Assembly: GCA_030024065.1 (NCBI GenBank)
Contig: JASEIE010000054.1
Coordinates: 1-14,479, forward strand
From: Thermodesulfobacteriota bacterium
GTDB lineage: Bacteria > Desulfobacterota > BSN033 > UBA1163
Direction: 5' to 3'
DNA length: 14,479 nucleotides
Part shown: positions 8,314-14,479 of the stretch, piece after piece
How the letters are laid out: every line of letters begins with the position of its first letter
Position numbering within the stretch: the stretch's first letter is position 1
Made by a program: the position numbers and the translations under genes
The notes under the pieces: model-generated
Told to the model about the DNA's origin: nothing
The model's input: the letters and a program-made list of their open reading frames with translations, nothing else
The model's database searches: none

Positions 8314-8751
8314 TCATAAGTTTAAGAATCTCTTTTCCAATTCTTGAAATTTTTGAAGATCAACAATCTCCTCCCTTTCCTGAAAGGTGATCATTCCCTC
8401 AGCATAAGGCTCCACGGTACCCTCTTCCTTTAAGATTTTGAGAAGTTGTCCCATCGCTCTGATAGCAGCGAGTTGAGGGGACGATGGGACAATAGCAATT
8501 CGATATCCCCATTCTTCCAATTGTTTCATAGGAACGAGTGGAGTTTTACCTCCTTTAAACATATTGATCACAAGAGGGACTGAAAGGGGCCTGGGGATCT
8601 CTCGGACCTCCTCCATCATCTGAGGGGCTTCCACAAAAATCATGTCTGCCCCAGCTTCCGCATAGCGTCTTCCTCTTTGGATTGCGTTCTCAAAGCCCTC
8701 CACACCACGCGCATCTGTACGGGCGACAATGAGAAAATCGGGATCGTTTCT
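8314..8751 (-). pseudogene. Isocitrate lyase/PEP mutase family protein, 3' half only
   Basis: From about 8751 leftward the frame reads RNDPDFLIVARTDARGVEGFENAIQR in two adjoining stretches, then AGADMIFVEAP, VPLVINMFKGGKTP and ...FLNL, ending at TGA 8314. This is the C-terminal half of an ICL/PEPM protein such as methylisocitrate lyase, oxaloacetate decarboxylase or carboxyphosphonoenolpyruvate mutase. Members are about 280-300 residues; only about 145 remain. The N-terminal half, with the metal-binding aspartates and the mobile catalytic loop (KxCGH in lyases), is gone. The same frame meets TGA at 8755-8757, immediately upstream of the first recognisable residue. Its left boundary is fused to the end of a PrpD remnant in another frame. 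A GTG at 8703 could in principle initiate a fragment, but it could not be an active enzyme. Confidence 0.85.
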
Positions 8752-9108
8752 ACCTCACATATGATGGCATGCCTGTAGTCTTGACCCAGGCGATCGAGCT
8801 CAGGGTCTGGGATGACTTCGATTCTTTTAATGAACTCTAAAAAATTTGGATCGTTGATCTTCTCTTCAGTAAATTGATCGACAAAAACATCTTCTTCCAA
8901 TGCCATCGCAGTTAAACAATAAACAAGGTTCATCTGAGCTGTTGTCACTCCTTCTGGTTTATAATCCCATCCCACATGTAGTTTTGTTACGTTCGTTGTC
9001 CGAGAGGAGACATAATTTCATATGAGCCATTACAGAAGAAGGGATGTCTGAATAGGTCGGGTTGGCGGCAAAATTTGCAGGTGTTTGAGTGGGTGAAGTG
9101 GAATGCAT
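8752..9108 (-). pseudogene. MmgE/PrpD remnant (copy 4): N-terminus joined to C-terminal piece
   Basis: From ATG9108 the frame encodes a PrpD-type start (ANFAANPTYSDIPSSVMAHM at residues 11-30, then KLCLL). After LCLL it leaves the family and stops at TAA 8959-8961. In another frame, from about 8995, the sequence resumes with TKLHVGWDYKPEGVTTAQMN and then LEEDVFVDQFTEEKINDP and VIPDPELDRLGQDYRHA, which is the beta-rich second domain of a PrpD. Roughly 250-300 central residues are missing. At about 8750 this piece stops resembling PrpD and passes directly into the ICL/PEPM remnant. The C-terminal motif (HVGW-Y-P, then QMNL-YC) differs from the three intact copies, so it was a distinct paralogue. 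It sits 44 bp after copy 3 and was presumably once an intact operon gene. Confidence 0.82.
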
Positions 9109-9152
9109 TGGTTTATTTTCTATCCTTTTGCAGAGGAGAATATTTTGCTATC

Positions 9153-10502
9153 TCACCCTCTTCTTCCAACTACGAGACCGACAAGATCGGAGACATCTTT
9201 TATCTTCTCTATCTCGAAGACCGTGTCTTCTATCTCTTTCTGCTTTCTTTCGTCTAAATAGGCTGAAGAGAGATTTCTGAACTTCGTCCTCAACTCCTCC
9301 CGAGTGAGAGGATTCTGGATAGAGCCTTTTGGATAATCCACTTGAGATTGATACTTAGAACTATCTTTAAGAATAACTTCCATTCTACAGGAAACACCTC
9401 TCGGAAGGTCATCCACGGTACGGATCTCAACCATCTCAGAAAGTTTTTGAATGAATGGATTCCTCAGCCTCTCCTCTGAATATTCTGGGAGAAAGGCCTT
9501 TCCCTCTACAAAAGAGACGGCAACAGAATAAGGTAGGCTGACTTGGGCCTCATGAAAGGTTCTCGGTCTCTTGATGTTGTGATAATGAGCCCATCTTGGA
9601 TGGCGGAAGACTGTAATCCCACAAATCTCAGCAGGATCGATTTTATATTGATGCTTCAATTCTATGGCGCAATCAATGGCATTGTGTACAGGTCGAACAC
9701 AAGCATAAGGTTTATATTCAATGTAGATAGGAAACTCTTTTCCAAGTCCGTCCACAAGCTTTTTTCGATCAAACTGGTCGGAATAGGCTCTAAGGAATCC
9801 CCGATCTCCTTCAAGGATTGTCTCGGCACCTGTGAAGCCCCTCTGAGCCAATAAAGCCGAAATGGTGCCTCCCCTTGCAGCTGGCCCTGGGTTGAACCTT
9901 TTCTGCATGGAAGTTCCAAAAAATTCCATCAAACCCGAGGCCTGTGCGCCTGCCAGGCCTAAGGTACTCACCGTTTCTTTAAACTTCAAATTGAGCAATT
10001 TAGCGGATGCGGCGGCGGCTCCAAAAACACCGCAGTTTGAGGTGGTATGAAATCCTTTATCCCTATGGGACGGATTGATGGCTGAGCTCAACCTTGCTGT
10101 AATGTCGCATCCAGCAACCAATGAGACGAGAAGATCTCTTCCTGAAGCATGGCCCCTTTCAGCCATGGCTAAGGCAGCTGAAAGAATGGGCGGACTGAAA
10201 TGGATATAGGAAAGGCTATCAACATCATCCAACTCAGTGCTATGGGAAAGGATGGCATTGGCAAAAGCAGCACTGGGAGCCGAAACCTTATAACCAAATC
10301 CGATGATCGTCGCCTCCCCCTTTTCTTCAAAGTCCTTCGAGAATTGGGCAGCGATTCTTCCACTCTCAGTCCCTGTCCCTCCCAATGCAACTCCTAAATA
10401 GTCGAAGAGGAGACTTTTCATCTCCTCCAAGATATGGGCAGGGATAGAGGAATAATCCAAATCAACCAAATATTGAGCAATGGTCTCTGTCTCTCCCACC
10501 AT
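9153..10502 (-). CDS. MmgE/PrpD family protein, copy 3
   Basis: This full-length 449-residue MmgE/PrpD protein has AAGGA placed five bases before ATG10502. Visible motifs are the N-terminal helical start (IAQYLVDLDYSSIPAHILEEM), STELDDVDSLSYIHFSPP at 88-105, GFHTTSNCGVFGAA at 150-163, RFNPGPAARGG, and YKPYACVRPVHNAIDCA in the second domain. The motif spacing matches copy 1, although the usual His-Pro-Gly after the LDD(V) motif is replaced by FSPP. That suggests a different substrate or stereochemistry from copies 1 and 2. It follows the Fe-S flavoenzyme gene by 49 bp and precedes the decayed PrpD/ICL remnant. Family members include dehydratases, decarboxylases and epimerases, so the exact reaction is open. 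Confidence 0.92.
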   Translation of the reverse strand: MVGETETIAQYLVDLDYSSIPAHILEEMKSLLFDYLGVALGGTGTESGRIAAQFSKDFEEKGEATIIGFGYKVSAPSAAFANAILSHSTELDDVDSLSYIHFSPPILSAALAMAERGHASGRDLLVSLVAGCDITARLSSAINPSHRDKGFHTTSNCGVFGAAAASAKLLNLKFKETVSTLGLAGAQASGLMEFFGTSMQKRFNPGPAARGGTISALLAQRGFTGAETILEGDRGFLRAYSDQFDRKKLVDGLGKEFPIYIEYKPYACVRPVHNAIDCAIELKHQYKIDPAEICGITVFRHPRWAHYHNIKRPRTFHEAQVSLPYSVAVSFVEGKAFLPEYSEERLRNPFIQKLSEMVEIRTVDDLPRGVSCRMEVILKDSSKYQSQVDYPKGSIQNPLTREELRTKFRNLSSAYLDERKQKEIEDTVFEIEKIKDVSDLVGLVVGRRG

Positions 10503-10551
10503 CTGATCCTTCTATAAAATTTATTAAATCACCTCCACCGTTCTTATCCTA

Positions 10552-12504
10552 TTAAATCAAACGGGCAAGGCGGAACCCTTCCCAAATGGCATCGATCACT
10601 TTACGAGGCTCATTGCAATCTCCAATTGAATACAATTCCTTTACCTTGCCCCTCAATTTTGAAATTAATTCATCGTTAGGTCTCAATCCAACTGCCAACA
10701 CCACTGTGTCCGCTTCTAATTCGTCCTTCTGACCATCCCTTCCCTCTATCATCACATTCCCAGAGGTAATCTCCAACACCCTCGTCTCCGTCAAGATCTT
10801 CACCTTGGCATCAGAAAGCAATTTCAAAAGATGCATTCGATTAATCACATACATATCACGGGCAATGCCATCCAAAATCTCAACGATGGTCACACACCTC
10901 CCTTTTTGAGCTATATAGAGGGCAGTCTCACAACCCACAATCCCACCACCAATCACCACCACCGATTTTCCAGCCCTTCTTCTACCTAAAAGCAAATCAA
11001 TGGCTGTGATCACATTCTTTTTTTCTGCCCCGGGAATCTTAAGTAGGATGGGTGTGCTACCTGTAGCTACAAAAACTACATCTGGTTTCATCTTCTCGAT
11101 CAACTCCGCCGACACCTCTTTCTTCAGCTTGATAGTGACCCCTAACTTCTTCATCTGTGTCGAAAAATAATGAATCAAAATTCTATAATCTCGCTTAAAG
11201 TCAGGCGCAGAAGCTGAGGCGAGATTTCCACTCAAGTTATCTCTCTTCTCCCATAAGGTCACCTTATGACCTCTTAACGCGGCTACCCTTGCCGCCTCCA
11301 TCCCCCCTGGCCCCCCACCTATCACAAACACCTTTTTCTTCTTCTCGGCTGGCCTAAGCTCAAGCTCCTTTTCCTTTCCCGTCATTGGATTCACCGCACA
11401 ACCGATGGCCTTACTCTCCTGAATTCTATGATGACAGCCCTCAAGGCATCCAATGCAGGGTCGGATATCTTCCGGTCTCCCTTCTTTTACCTTATTGGCC
11501 CAGTCTGGATCTGCCAGTAATGGTCTTGCTAAAGCAATAAAATCTGCCTTCCCCTCCTTCAAAACCCTCTCTGCCAATTCCGGGTAACCAAGTTTGCTTA
11601 CCGCCATCACTGGAATCTTAACCACTTTCTTCGTCATCTCTGCAAGCTCCACCGTACAACCTCGAGGCTGAAATTCTGAGGGGATGAGCCAATAGCGGGT
11701 TTCGTAACTGCCCGCATCGACACAGAGGGCGTCCACACCTGCATTCTCTAATCTGCGAGCAATCTCAAGACCTTCATCAATTTCTCTACCACCTTCAAGA
11801 TAGTGAGTCAGACCGAATTTCACAATGAGAGGAAAGTCTTCTCCACATCCCTCTTTTATTTTTTTGATGACTTCAAAGAGTAATCTGAGCCGACCCTCAA
11901 GGCCTCCTCCATATTGATCAGCACGTTGATTCCAAAGTCCAGTCATAAACTGGTCAAAGAGATATCCTCCGTGACAGTTGAGCTCAATGGCATCCATTCC
12001 GGCAGCTTTTGCTATCTGAGCAGCATATCCGAAAGCCTGGATCAGGTGTTCGATCTCTTTCAGGGTCAGCTCATTTGCCATCACATTTGGATCTGCAAAA
12101 CAGGGTTGCGCAGATGGAGCGATGGGTGGCTTATGGCCGATTTCATTTAATTCTTTCCGAGATCGGACCCGCCCTTCTCCAGCCGATAATTGGAGAGCAA
12201 CCTTTGCCCCGTAGTCATGGACGGCATCAGCCAATTCATCAAGCCAGCCTGAATTGATTTTGCTATCAAGGACAAGATAGGGGACAAGAGGGTGAATCTT
12301 GAGCGGTTCCAACTCCCGGCTTGCTCGACAAGAGCTCGTGATAATGAATCCTGTTCCTCCTTTGGCCCGAGCAGCATAATAATCAATCCCCTTAGGTGAA
12401 AGTTTCCCGTCTGGTTGAATCAGCCCTCCACAACCCATGGCAGCCATCACAATCCTGTTTTTTAGATTGAGTTTCCCTATCTTTCCGGGCTCAAATAATT
12501 TCAT
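10552..12504 (-). CDS. FadH-like NADH:flavin oxidoreductase (OYE domain + Fe-S + FAD/NAD domain)
   Basis: The 650-residue enzyme has the architecture of 2,4-dienoyl-CoA reductase. An FMN-binding TIM barrel (1-340) starts MKLFEPGKIGKLNLKNRIVM and has NCHGGYLFDQF at 176-186, with Tyr181 equivalent to the proton donor of E. coli FadH. A [4Fe-4S] cluster follows at Cys350, 353, 357 and 369 (C-x2-C-x3-C-x11-C, then AVNP). The FAD dinucleotide motif VIGGGPGG is at 394-401 and the NAD(P) motif VIGGGIVG at 517-524. Such enzymes reduce activated C=C bonds (dienoyl-CoA, enoates, trimethylamine-type relatives). A TTG at 12525 would add 7 residues, but that segment is itself the GGGAGGGGAG ribosome-binding site, so ATG12504 is chosen. 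It lies between prpF and prpD copy 3 and probably reduces an unsaturated acid made by them (inference). Confidence 0.93.
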   Translation of the reverse strand: MKLFEPGKIGKLNLKNRIVMAAMGCGGLIQPDGKLSPKGIDYYAARAKGGTGFIITSSCRASRELEPLKIHPLVPYLVLDSKINSGWLDELADAVHDYGAKVALQLSAGEGRVRSRKELNEIGHKPPIAPSAQPCFADPNVMANELTLKEIEHLIQAFGYAAQIAKAAGMDAIELNCHGGYLFDQFMTGLWNQRADQYGGGLEGRLRLLFEVIKKIKEGCGEDFPLIVKFGLTHYLEGGREIDEGLEIARRLENAGVDALCVDAGSYETRYWLIPSEFQPRGCTVELAEMTKKVVKIPVMAVSKLGYPELAERVLKEGKADFIALARPLLADPDWANKVKEGRPEDIRPCIGCLEGCHHRIQESKAIGCAVNPMTGKEKELELRPAEKKKKVFVIGGGPGGMEAARVAALRGHKVTLWEKRDNLSGNLASASAPDFKRDYRILIHYFSTQMKKLGVTIKLKKEVSAELIEKMKPDVVFVATGSTPILLKIPGAEKKNVITAIDLLLGRRRAGKSVVVIGGGIVGCETALYIAQKGRCVTIVEILDGIARDMYVINRMHLLKLLSDAKVKILTETRVLEITSGNVMIEGRDGQKDELEADTVVLAVGLRPNDELISKLRGKVKELYSIGDCNEPRKVIDAIWEGFRLARLI

Positions 12505-12545
12505 CCTCTTATTCTCCCCTCCCAAAAGATAACTTCATCTCCTCC

Positions 12546-13718
12546 TTATTTCTTACTTCCATAAATAAGATCTTTTCTAACGAAAACATACCCCTCCATG
12601 ATGATCCTGGCTGTTCGGCCAATGGCCGCTCTTCTCAAAATGGGTTTCCGCCCTTCCATCTTTACTTCCACTTCAATAGGTATGACCCCAGCGGGGTGAC
12701 CTATCCTAACCTCTTTTCTATTCTTTGCTGATTTTGAAAGGAACTCGTTTACGATTGTTCCAGGGATTCTGGCGGCCGTCCCTGTGCATACAGTTCCTGA
12801 CCCAGGATAGGTCTTATGCATCCTTTGATTAAATAATAGTCTTGCCATGATATCGAAAGAATCTGCCTTAATCGTCTTTCCAGTAGTATAGTCGACATAA
12901 TTCTTGGGAGAATTGACCATCGTGATAAATGGAGCATATTGACTCTGCTTGGTCGCCTTCCGCCAATCCTTCACAAAGCCTAACCTCGCTGCGGCCGCTG
13001 ATCGTATCCTCTCCAATTTCCCTAATAAGACGGCATCTCCATCAATTTCGAATGGATTTTCCGTTCCTTTCATATCCAATGATTCAGCTTGAATGAATAC
13101 AATTGGATTTCCTGCGTCTACAATAGAAACAGTTACCTGACCCATCCCCCCTACATTCAAAACATCCTTCGCATGTCCGGTTGGCAATATCTTCCCTGTA
13201 ACTGCACCACCAGTATCCGACCAATCCATCGTGATTTTTGCACCTGTCCCAGGACATCCGTCAATATGATAATGACCTTCAATGACGGGAGCCCCATCTT
13301 TTACGGGGACTTCCGCTGCCAAAACCTTCTTTGTGTTTGTCATATGGATTCTAACTTTAGTGATAGGCTCCACGGCATCTACCAAACCTTGAATAATAGT
13401 AAATGGACCCACCCCCGAAGAGATATTCCCACAGTTGCCAGTATAATCCACTTTGGCTTCGGTGATACCGACTTGACCAAAGGTATAGTCTACGTCTGCA
13501 TCAGCTCGGCTTGAAGGCCCAATGATTGCTACTTTACTGGTTAAGAGATCTGCCCCACCTAAACCATCCACCTGCCGGATGTCCGGACTTCCGAAAATGG
13601 CAAGAATGATCCTGTCTCTCACCTCAGGGTCTTGCGGAAGTTCGTTTCTCATAATATAGATGCCTTTACTCGTTCCACCTCGCATAATCGTGCAACGAAA
13701 TCTTTCCTGCTGTTTCAT
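12546..13718 (-). CDS. PrpF-family cis-trans / double-bond isomerase
   Basis: The 390-residue protein matches the PrpF family (2-methylaconitate isomerase, 4-oxalomesaconate tautomerase), with the diaminopimelate-epimerase fold. It starts with the FRCTIMRGGTSKG signature at 7-19. DGLGGADLLTSK ends in Lys62 and YTGNCGN contains Cys96. These correspond to the catalytic Lys73/Cys107 pair of Shewanella PrpF, with the same 34-residue spacing. Segments SGVGPF at 101-106 and CTGTAARIPG in the second half also fit. PrpF moves the double bond of aconitate-like acids so that a hydratase can act; here the likely partners are the PrpD copies. GGAGG lies eight bases before ATG13718. It is the first gene of the minus-strand cluster, 41 bp upstream of the flavoenzyme gene. 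No AcnD is present, unlike in acnD-prpF operons. Confidence 0.94.
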   Translation of the reverse strand: MKQQERFRCTIMRGGTSKGIYIMRNELPQDPEVRDRIILAIFGSPDIRQVDGLGGADLLTSKVAIIGPSSRADADVDYTFGQVGITEAKVDYTGNCGNISSGVGPFTIIQGLVDAVEPITKVRIHMTNTKKVLAAEVPVKDGAPVIEGHYHIDGCPGTGAKITMDWSDTGGAVTGKILPTGHAKDVLNVGGMGQVTVSIVDAGNPIVFIQAESLDMKGTENPFEIDGDAVLLGKLERIRSAAAARLGFVKDWRKATKQSQYAPFITMVNSPKNYVDYTTGKTIKADSFDIMARLLFNQRMHKTYPGSGTVCTGTAARIPGTIVNEFLSKSAKNRKEVRIGHPAGVIPIEVEVKMEGRKPILRRAAIGRTARIIMEGYVFVRKDLIYGSKK

Positions 13719-13831
13719 CCTCCCAACCTCCAGTCGCTCGATTCTTTATTCTCCTTTTCCCTTGACAACAAATCTTCCCAGCTCATCCGCCAGCCTTCTC
13801 TTACCCTCCTTCTATTATTCTTCGTGAGGCT

Positions 13832-13856
13832 CCCCGGCCCTGGCCACAGGCCGGGG
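13832..13856. repeat. GC-rich perfect hairpin
   Basis: CCCCGGCC (13832-13839) and GGCCGGGG (13849-13856) form an 8-bp all-GC stem with a 9-nt loop in otherwise AT-rich DNA. No T-run follows on either strand, so it is not a typical intrinsic terminator. It lies about 115 bp upstream of prpF and could be a leader structure or a REP-like palindrome. Confidence 0.5.
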
Positions 13857-13923
13857 TTTGCGGGGCACTTGCTGGTCAACTTCGATGGCATTACAATGGA
13901 AAGAACCGCAGGAATAATATAGG

Positions 13924-13934
13924 GAAGCAACGGC
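13924..13934 (+). repeat. Left 11-bp direct repeat (possible target-site duplication)
   Basis: GAAGCAACGGC abuts the left inverted end of the 194-bp element and is repeated perfectly at 14129-14139, abutting the right end. Confidence 0.7.
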
Positions 13935-14128
13935 GAGCCGGTAGCTTAACGTGTTGAAGAAATTAGAAAAAGCCTTAAACCACAAAGGTTTCTGGCCTTT
14001 TCTTTTAAGAAAAAAGCTTTGAAAGTTGAGTAAATGCTCTTCTGGCCGGTTAATCAGCTCCTATCAACAGTTTCCGGCATTTTCGATGCAAAGGTGAGTC
14101 TATTTTCAACACGTTAAGTGATCGGCTC
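13935..14128. mobile_element. MITE-like element with 24-bp inverted ends
   Basis: This 194-bp segment begins GAGCCGGTAGCTTAACG and ends CGTTAAGTGATCGGCTC. The outer 24 bases of each end are inverted repeats matching at 21 of 24 positions, including a perfect 14-bp inner part (CTTAACGTGTTGAA at 13945-13958, its complement at 14105-14118) and a perfect outer GAGCCG/CGGCTC. It is bounded on both sides by the identical 11-mer GAAGCAACGGC (13924-13934 and 14129-14139), which looks like a target-site duplication. There is no coding capacity inside, so it would need a transposase supplied in trans, or it is the relic of a deleted insertion sequence. No second copy is visible in the window. IS4-type elements make duplications of about this length, but family assignment is not possible from this alone. 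Confidence 0.7.
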
Positions 14129-14139
14129 GAAGCAACGGC
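14129..14139 (+). repeat. Right 11-bp direct repeat (possible target-site duplication)
   Basis: This is a second perfect copy of GAAGCAACGGC, immediately after the right inverted end of the element. Its position relative to the terminal repeats is exactly what transposition would leave. Confidence 0.7.
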
Positions 14140-14187
14140 ACACCCTTTTTTCACTCCGGGACTCCCTTGGGAGGAGAGGCGACAACA

Positions 14188-14304
14188 ATGAAGACCAGAT
14201 CTTCAAAACCGGAATTCTTAATTCCATGTGATAACGTTCACGACATCGTGGACAAATTTAATGCTCAGGACATCGTGGAAAAACGCTCTTTGACAATCGA
14301 ATAG
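14188..14304 (+). CDS. Small ORF of unknown function, 38 codons
   Basis: ATG14188 is preceded by a GGAGGAG Shine-Dalgarno at 14170-14176 (spacing about 11). The frame encodes MKTRSSKPEFLIPCDNV followed by HDIVDKFNAQDIVEKRSLTIE and a stop. The nucleotide motif GACATCGTGGA occurs twice, 30 bases apart and in phase, giving DIVD and DIVE. I do not recognise the product. It may be a genuine short peptide, the truncated start of a larger gene, or chance. The good ribosome-binding site is the only positive sign. Confidence 0.3.
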   Translation: MKTRSSKPEFLIPCDNVHDIVDKFNAQDIVEKRSLTIE

Positions 14305-14479
14305 CCACAGCATGCATTATCATGAGCATCATACCTTAAAGAGGTGCTCATGAAGAAAAACGCAAAGAACGAACGGGCTGTTGCTGTACGGTTGTGGCTA
14401 CTATCGATGTCAAACAACAAAAACTGATGCTTTTCCTGGATCATATCCAGGTCGAAGAATACGGATATCAACTTCGATG
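14305..14479. other. Right edge: unresolved, possible gene start
   Basis: The inverted repeat CATGAGCA/TGCTCATG (14321-14328 and 14345-14352) brackets an AAAGAGG Shine-Dalgarno and includes ATG14350. That frame encodes only 25 residues (MKKNAKNERAVAVRLWLL...) before TGA at 14425-14427. A different frame is open from 14340 to the window end and reads ATIDVKQQKLMLFLDHIQ and onward, which looks protein-like but has no good start. Either a coding start continues past the window with a frameshift, or nothing is encoded; I cannot decide. Confidence 0.25.

Larger units (their letters stand above)
13719..13934. other. Leader/upstream region of the prpF-led cluster
   Basis: This stretch has no recognisable gene. 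On the minus strand it should contain the promoter of the prpF-led cluster. The best I see is TTGTCA with TAAAGA or AAGAAT 14-16 bp downstream, which is weak. Reading frames crossing it have low-complexity, non-family products. A GC-rich palindrome lies within it and is listed separately. Confidence 0.4.

Noticed and set aside
8640..8975. A 111-codon minus-strand frame that could be listed as one protein
   Set aside because: Its first two thirds are a PrpD C-terminal piece and the rest is the ICL/PEPM remnant read in the wrong frame; it is a scar, not a gene.
13632..13922. Plus-strand 96-codon frame upstream of prpF
   Set aside because: It overlaps the prpF 5' end on the opposite strand, has no Shine-Dalgarno, and its product has no family features.
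13715..13930. Minus-strand frame ending at the prpF start, as a possible leader peptide
   Set aside because: Its start is weak, it contains the GC palindrome and a low-complexity charged sequence, and its tail simply spans the prpF ribosome-binding site.
14265..14471. Minus-strand 68-codon frame at the right edge
   Set aside because: Composition is unlike a folded protein, there is no ribosome-binding site, and it crosses the inverted repeat at 14321-14352.
13876..14479. 12-mer TCAACTTCGATG occurring at 13876-13887 and at the extreme window end
   Set aside because: Several chance 12-mer matches are expected in 14 kb and the context around the two copies differs; it could only be reconsidered if the match extends beyond the window.
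1..14479. CRISPR arrays, tRNA or rRNA genes, phage or conjugation genes
   Set aside because: No regularly spaced repeats, no tRNA-like cloverleaf and no phage or plasmid protein signature was seen on either strand by eye.

Overview
The window looks like a chromosomal segment from a mid-GC bacterium with a large metabolic genome. The repertoire is several MmgE/PrpD paralogues, PrpF, an HpaI-type aldolase, an ICL/PEPM-family remnant and a FadH-like flavoenzyme. This is the kind of catabolic set seen in anaerobic or soil/sediment lineages such as Desulfobacterota, but no rRNA or other taxonomic marker is present, so the assignment is a weak inference.

Layout. (1) 1-459 (+): the 3' end of an MNT nucleotidyltransferase gene overlaps a HEPN partner gene. 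The HEPN reading frame departs from the family exactly at its catalytic Arg, so the pair is probably dead. (2) 573-1347 (-): a TauE/SafE permease gene interrupted by a frameshift at an A6 run. (3) 1432-4845 (+): a promoter and a three-gene operon encoding an HpcH/HpaI aldolase, an MmgE/PrpD protein and a CapA-fold metallophosphatase. (4) 4846-4945: a short convergent intergenic gap with a C9 tract. (5) 4946-13718 (-): a long co-directional cluster transcribed right to left. Its order is prpF-like isomerase, FadH/OYE-type Fe-S flavoenzyme, MmgE/PrpD, a doubly deleted remnant (PrpD start and end fused to the 3' half of an isocitrate lyase/PEP mutase gene), another MmgE/PrpD, an aldo/keto reductase and an NAD-dependent epimerase. 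Gaps between intact neighbours are 27-49 bp. (6) 13719-14479: non-coding or decayed sequence. It holds a GC-rich palindrome, a 194-bp MITE-like element with 24-bp inverted ends and perfect 11-bp flanking repeats, and possible small ORFs of unknown nature.

How the genes may work together (inference). PrpF (double-bond isomerase), PrpD (hydratase/dehydratase), ICL/PEPM (C-C lyase, now broken) and HpaI (pyruvate-releasing aldolase) are the step types used on branched di- and tricarboxylates, as in the methylcitrate cycle. No citrate/methylcitrate synthase, CoA ligase or transporter is present. An enoate reductase and two NAD(P)-dependent oxidoreductases are added. The two opposed operons therefore look like a degradation module for an unidentified unsaturated or hydroxylated polycarboxylate. 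The module has lost one PrpD copy and its ICL-type lyase by deletion, perhaps leaving the HpaI aldolase as the only C-C cleaving enzyme encoded here.
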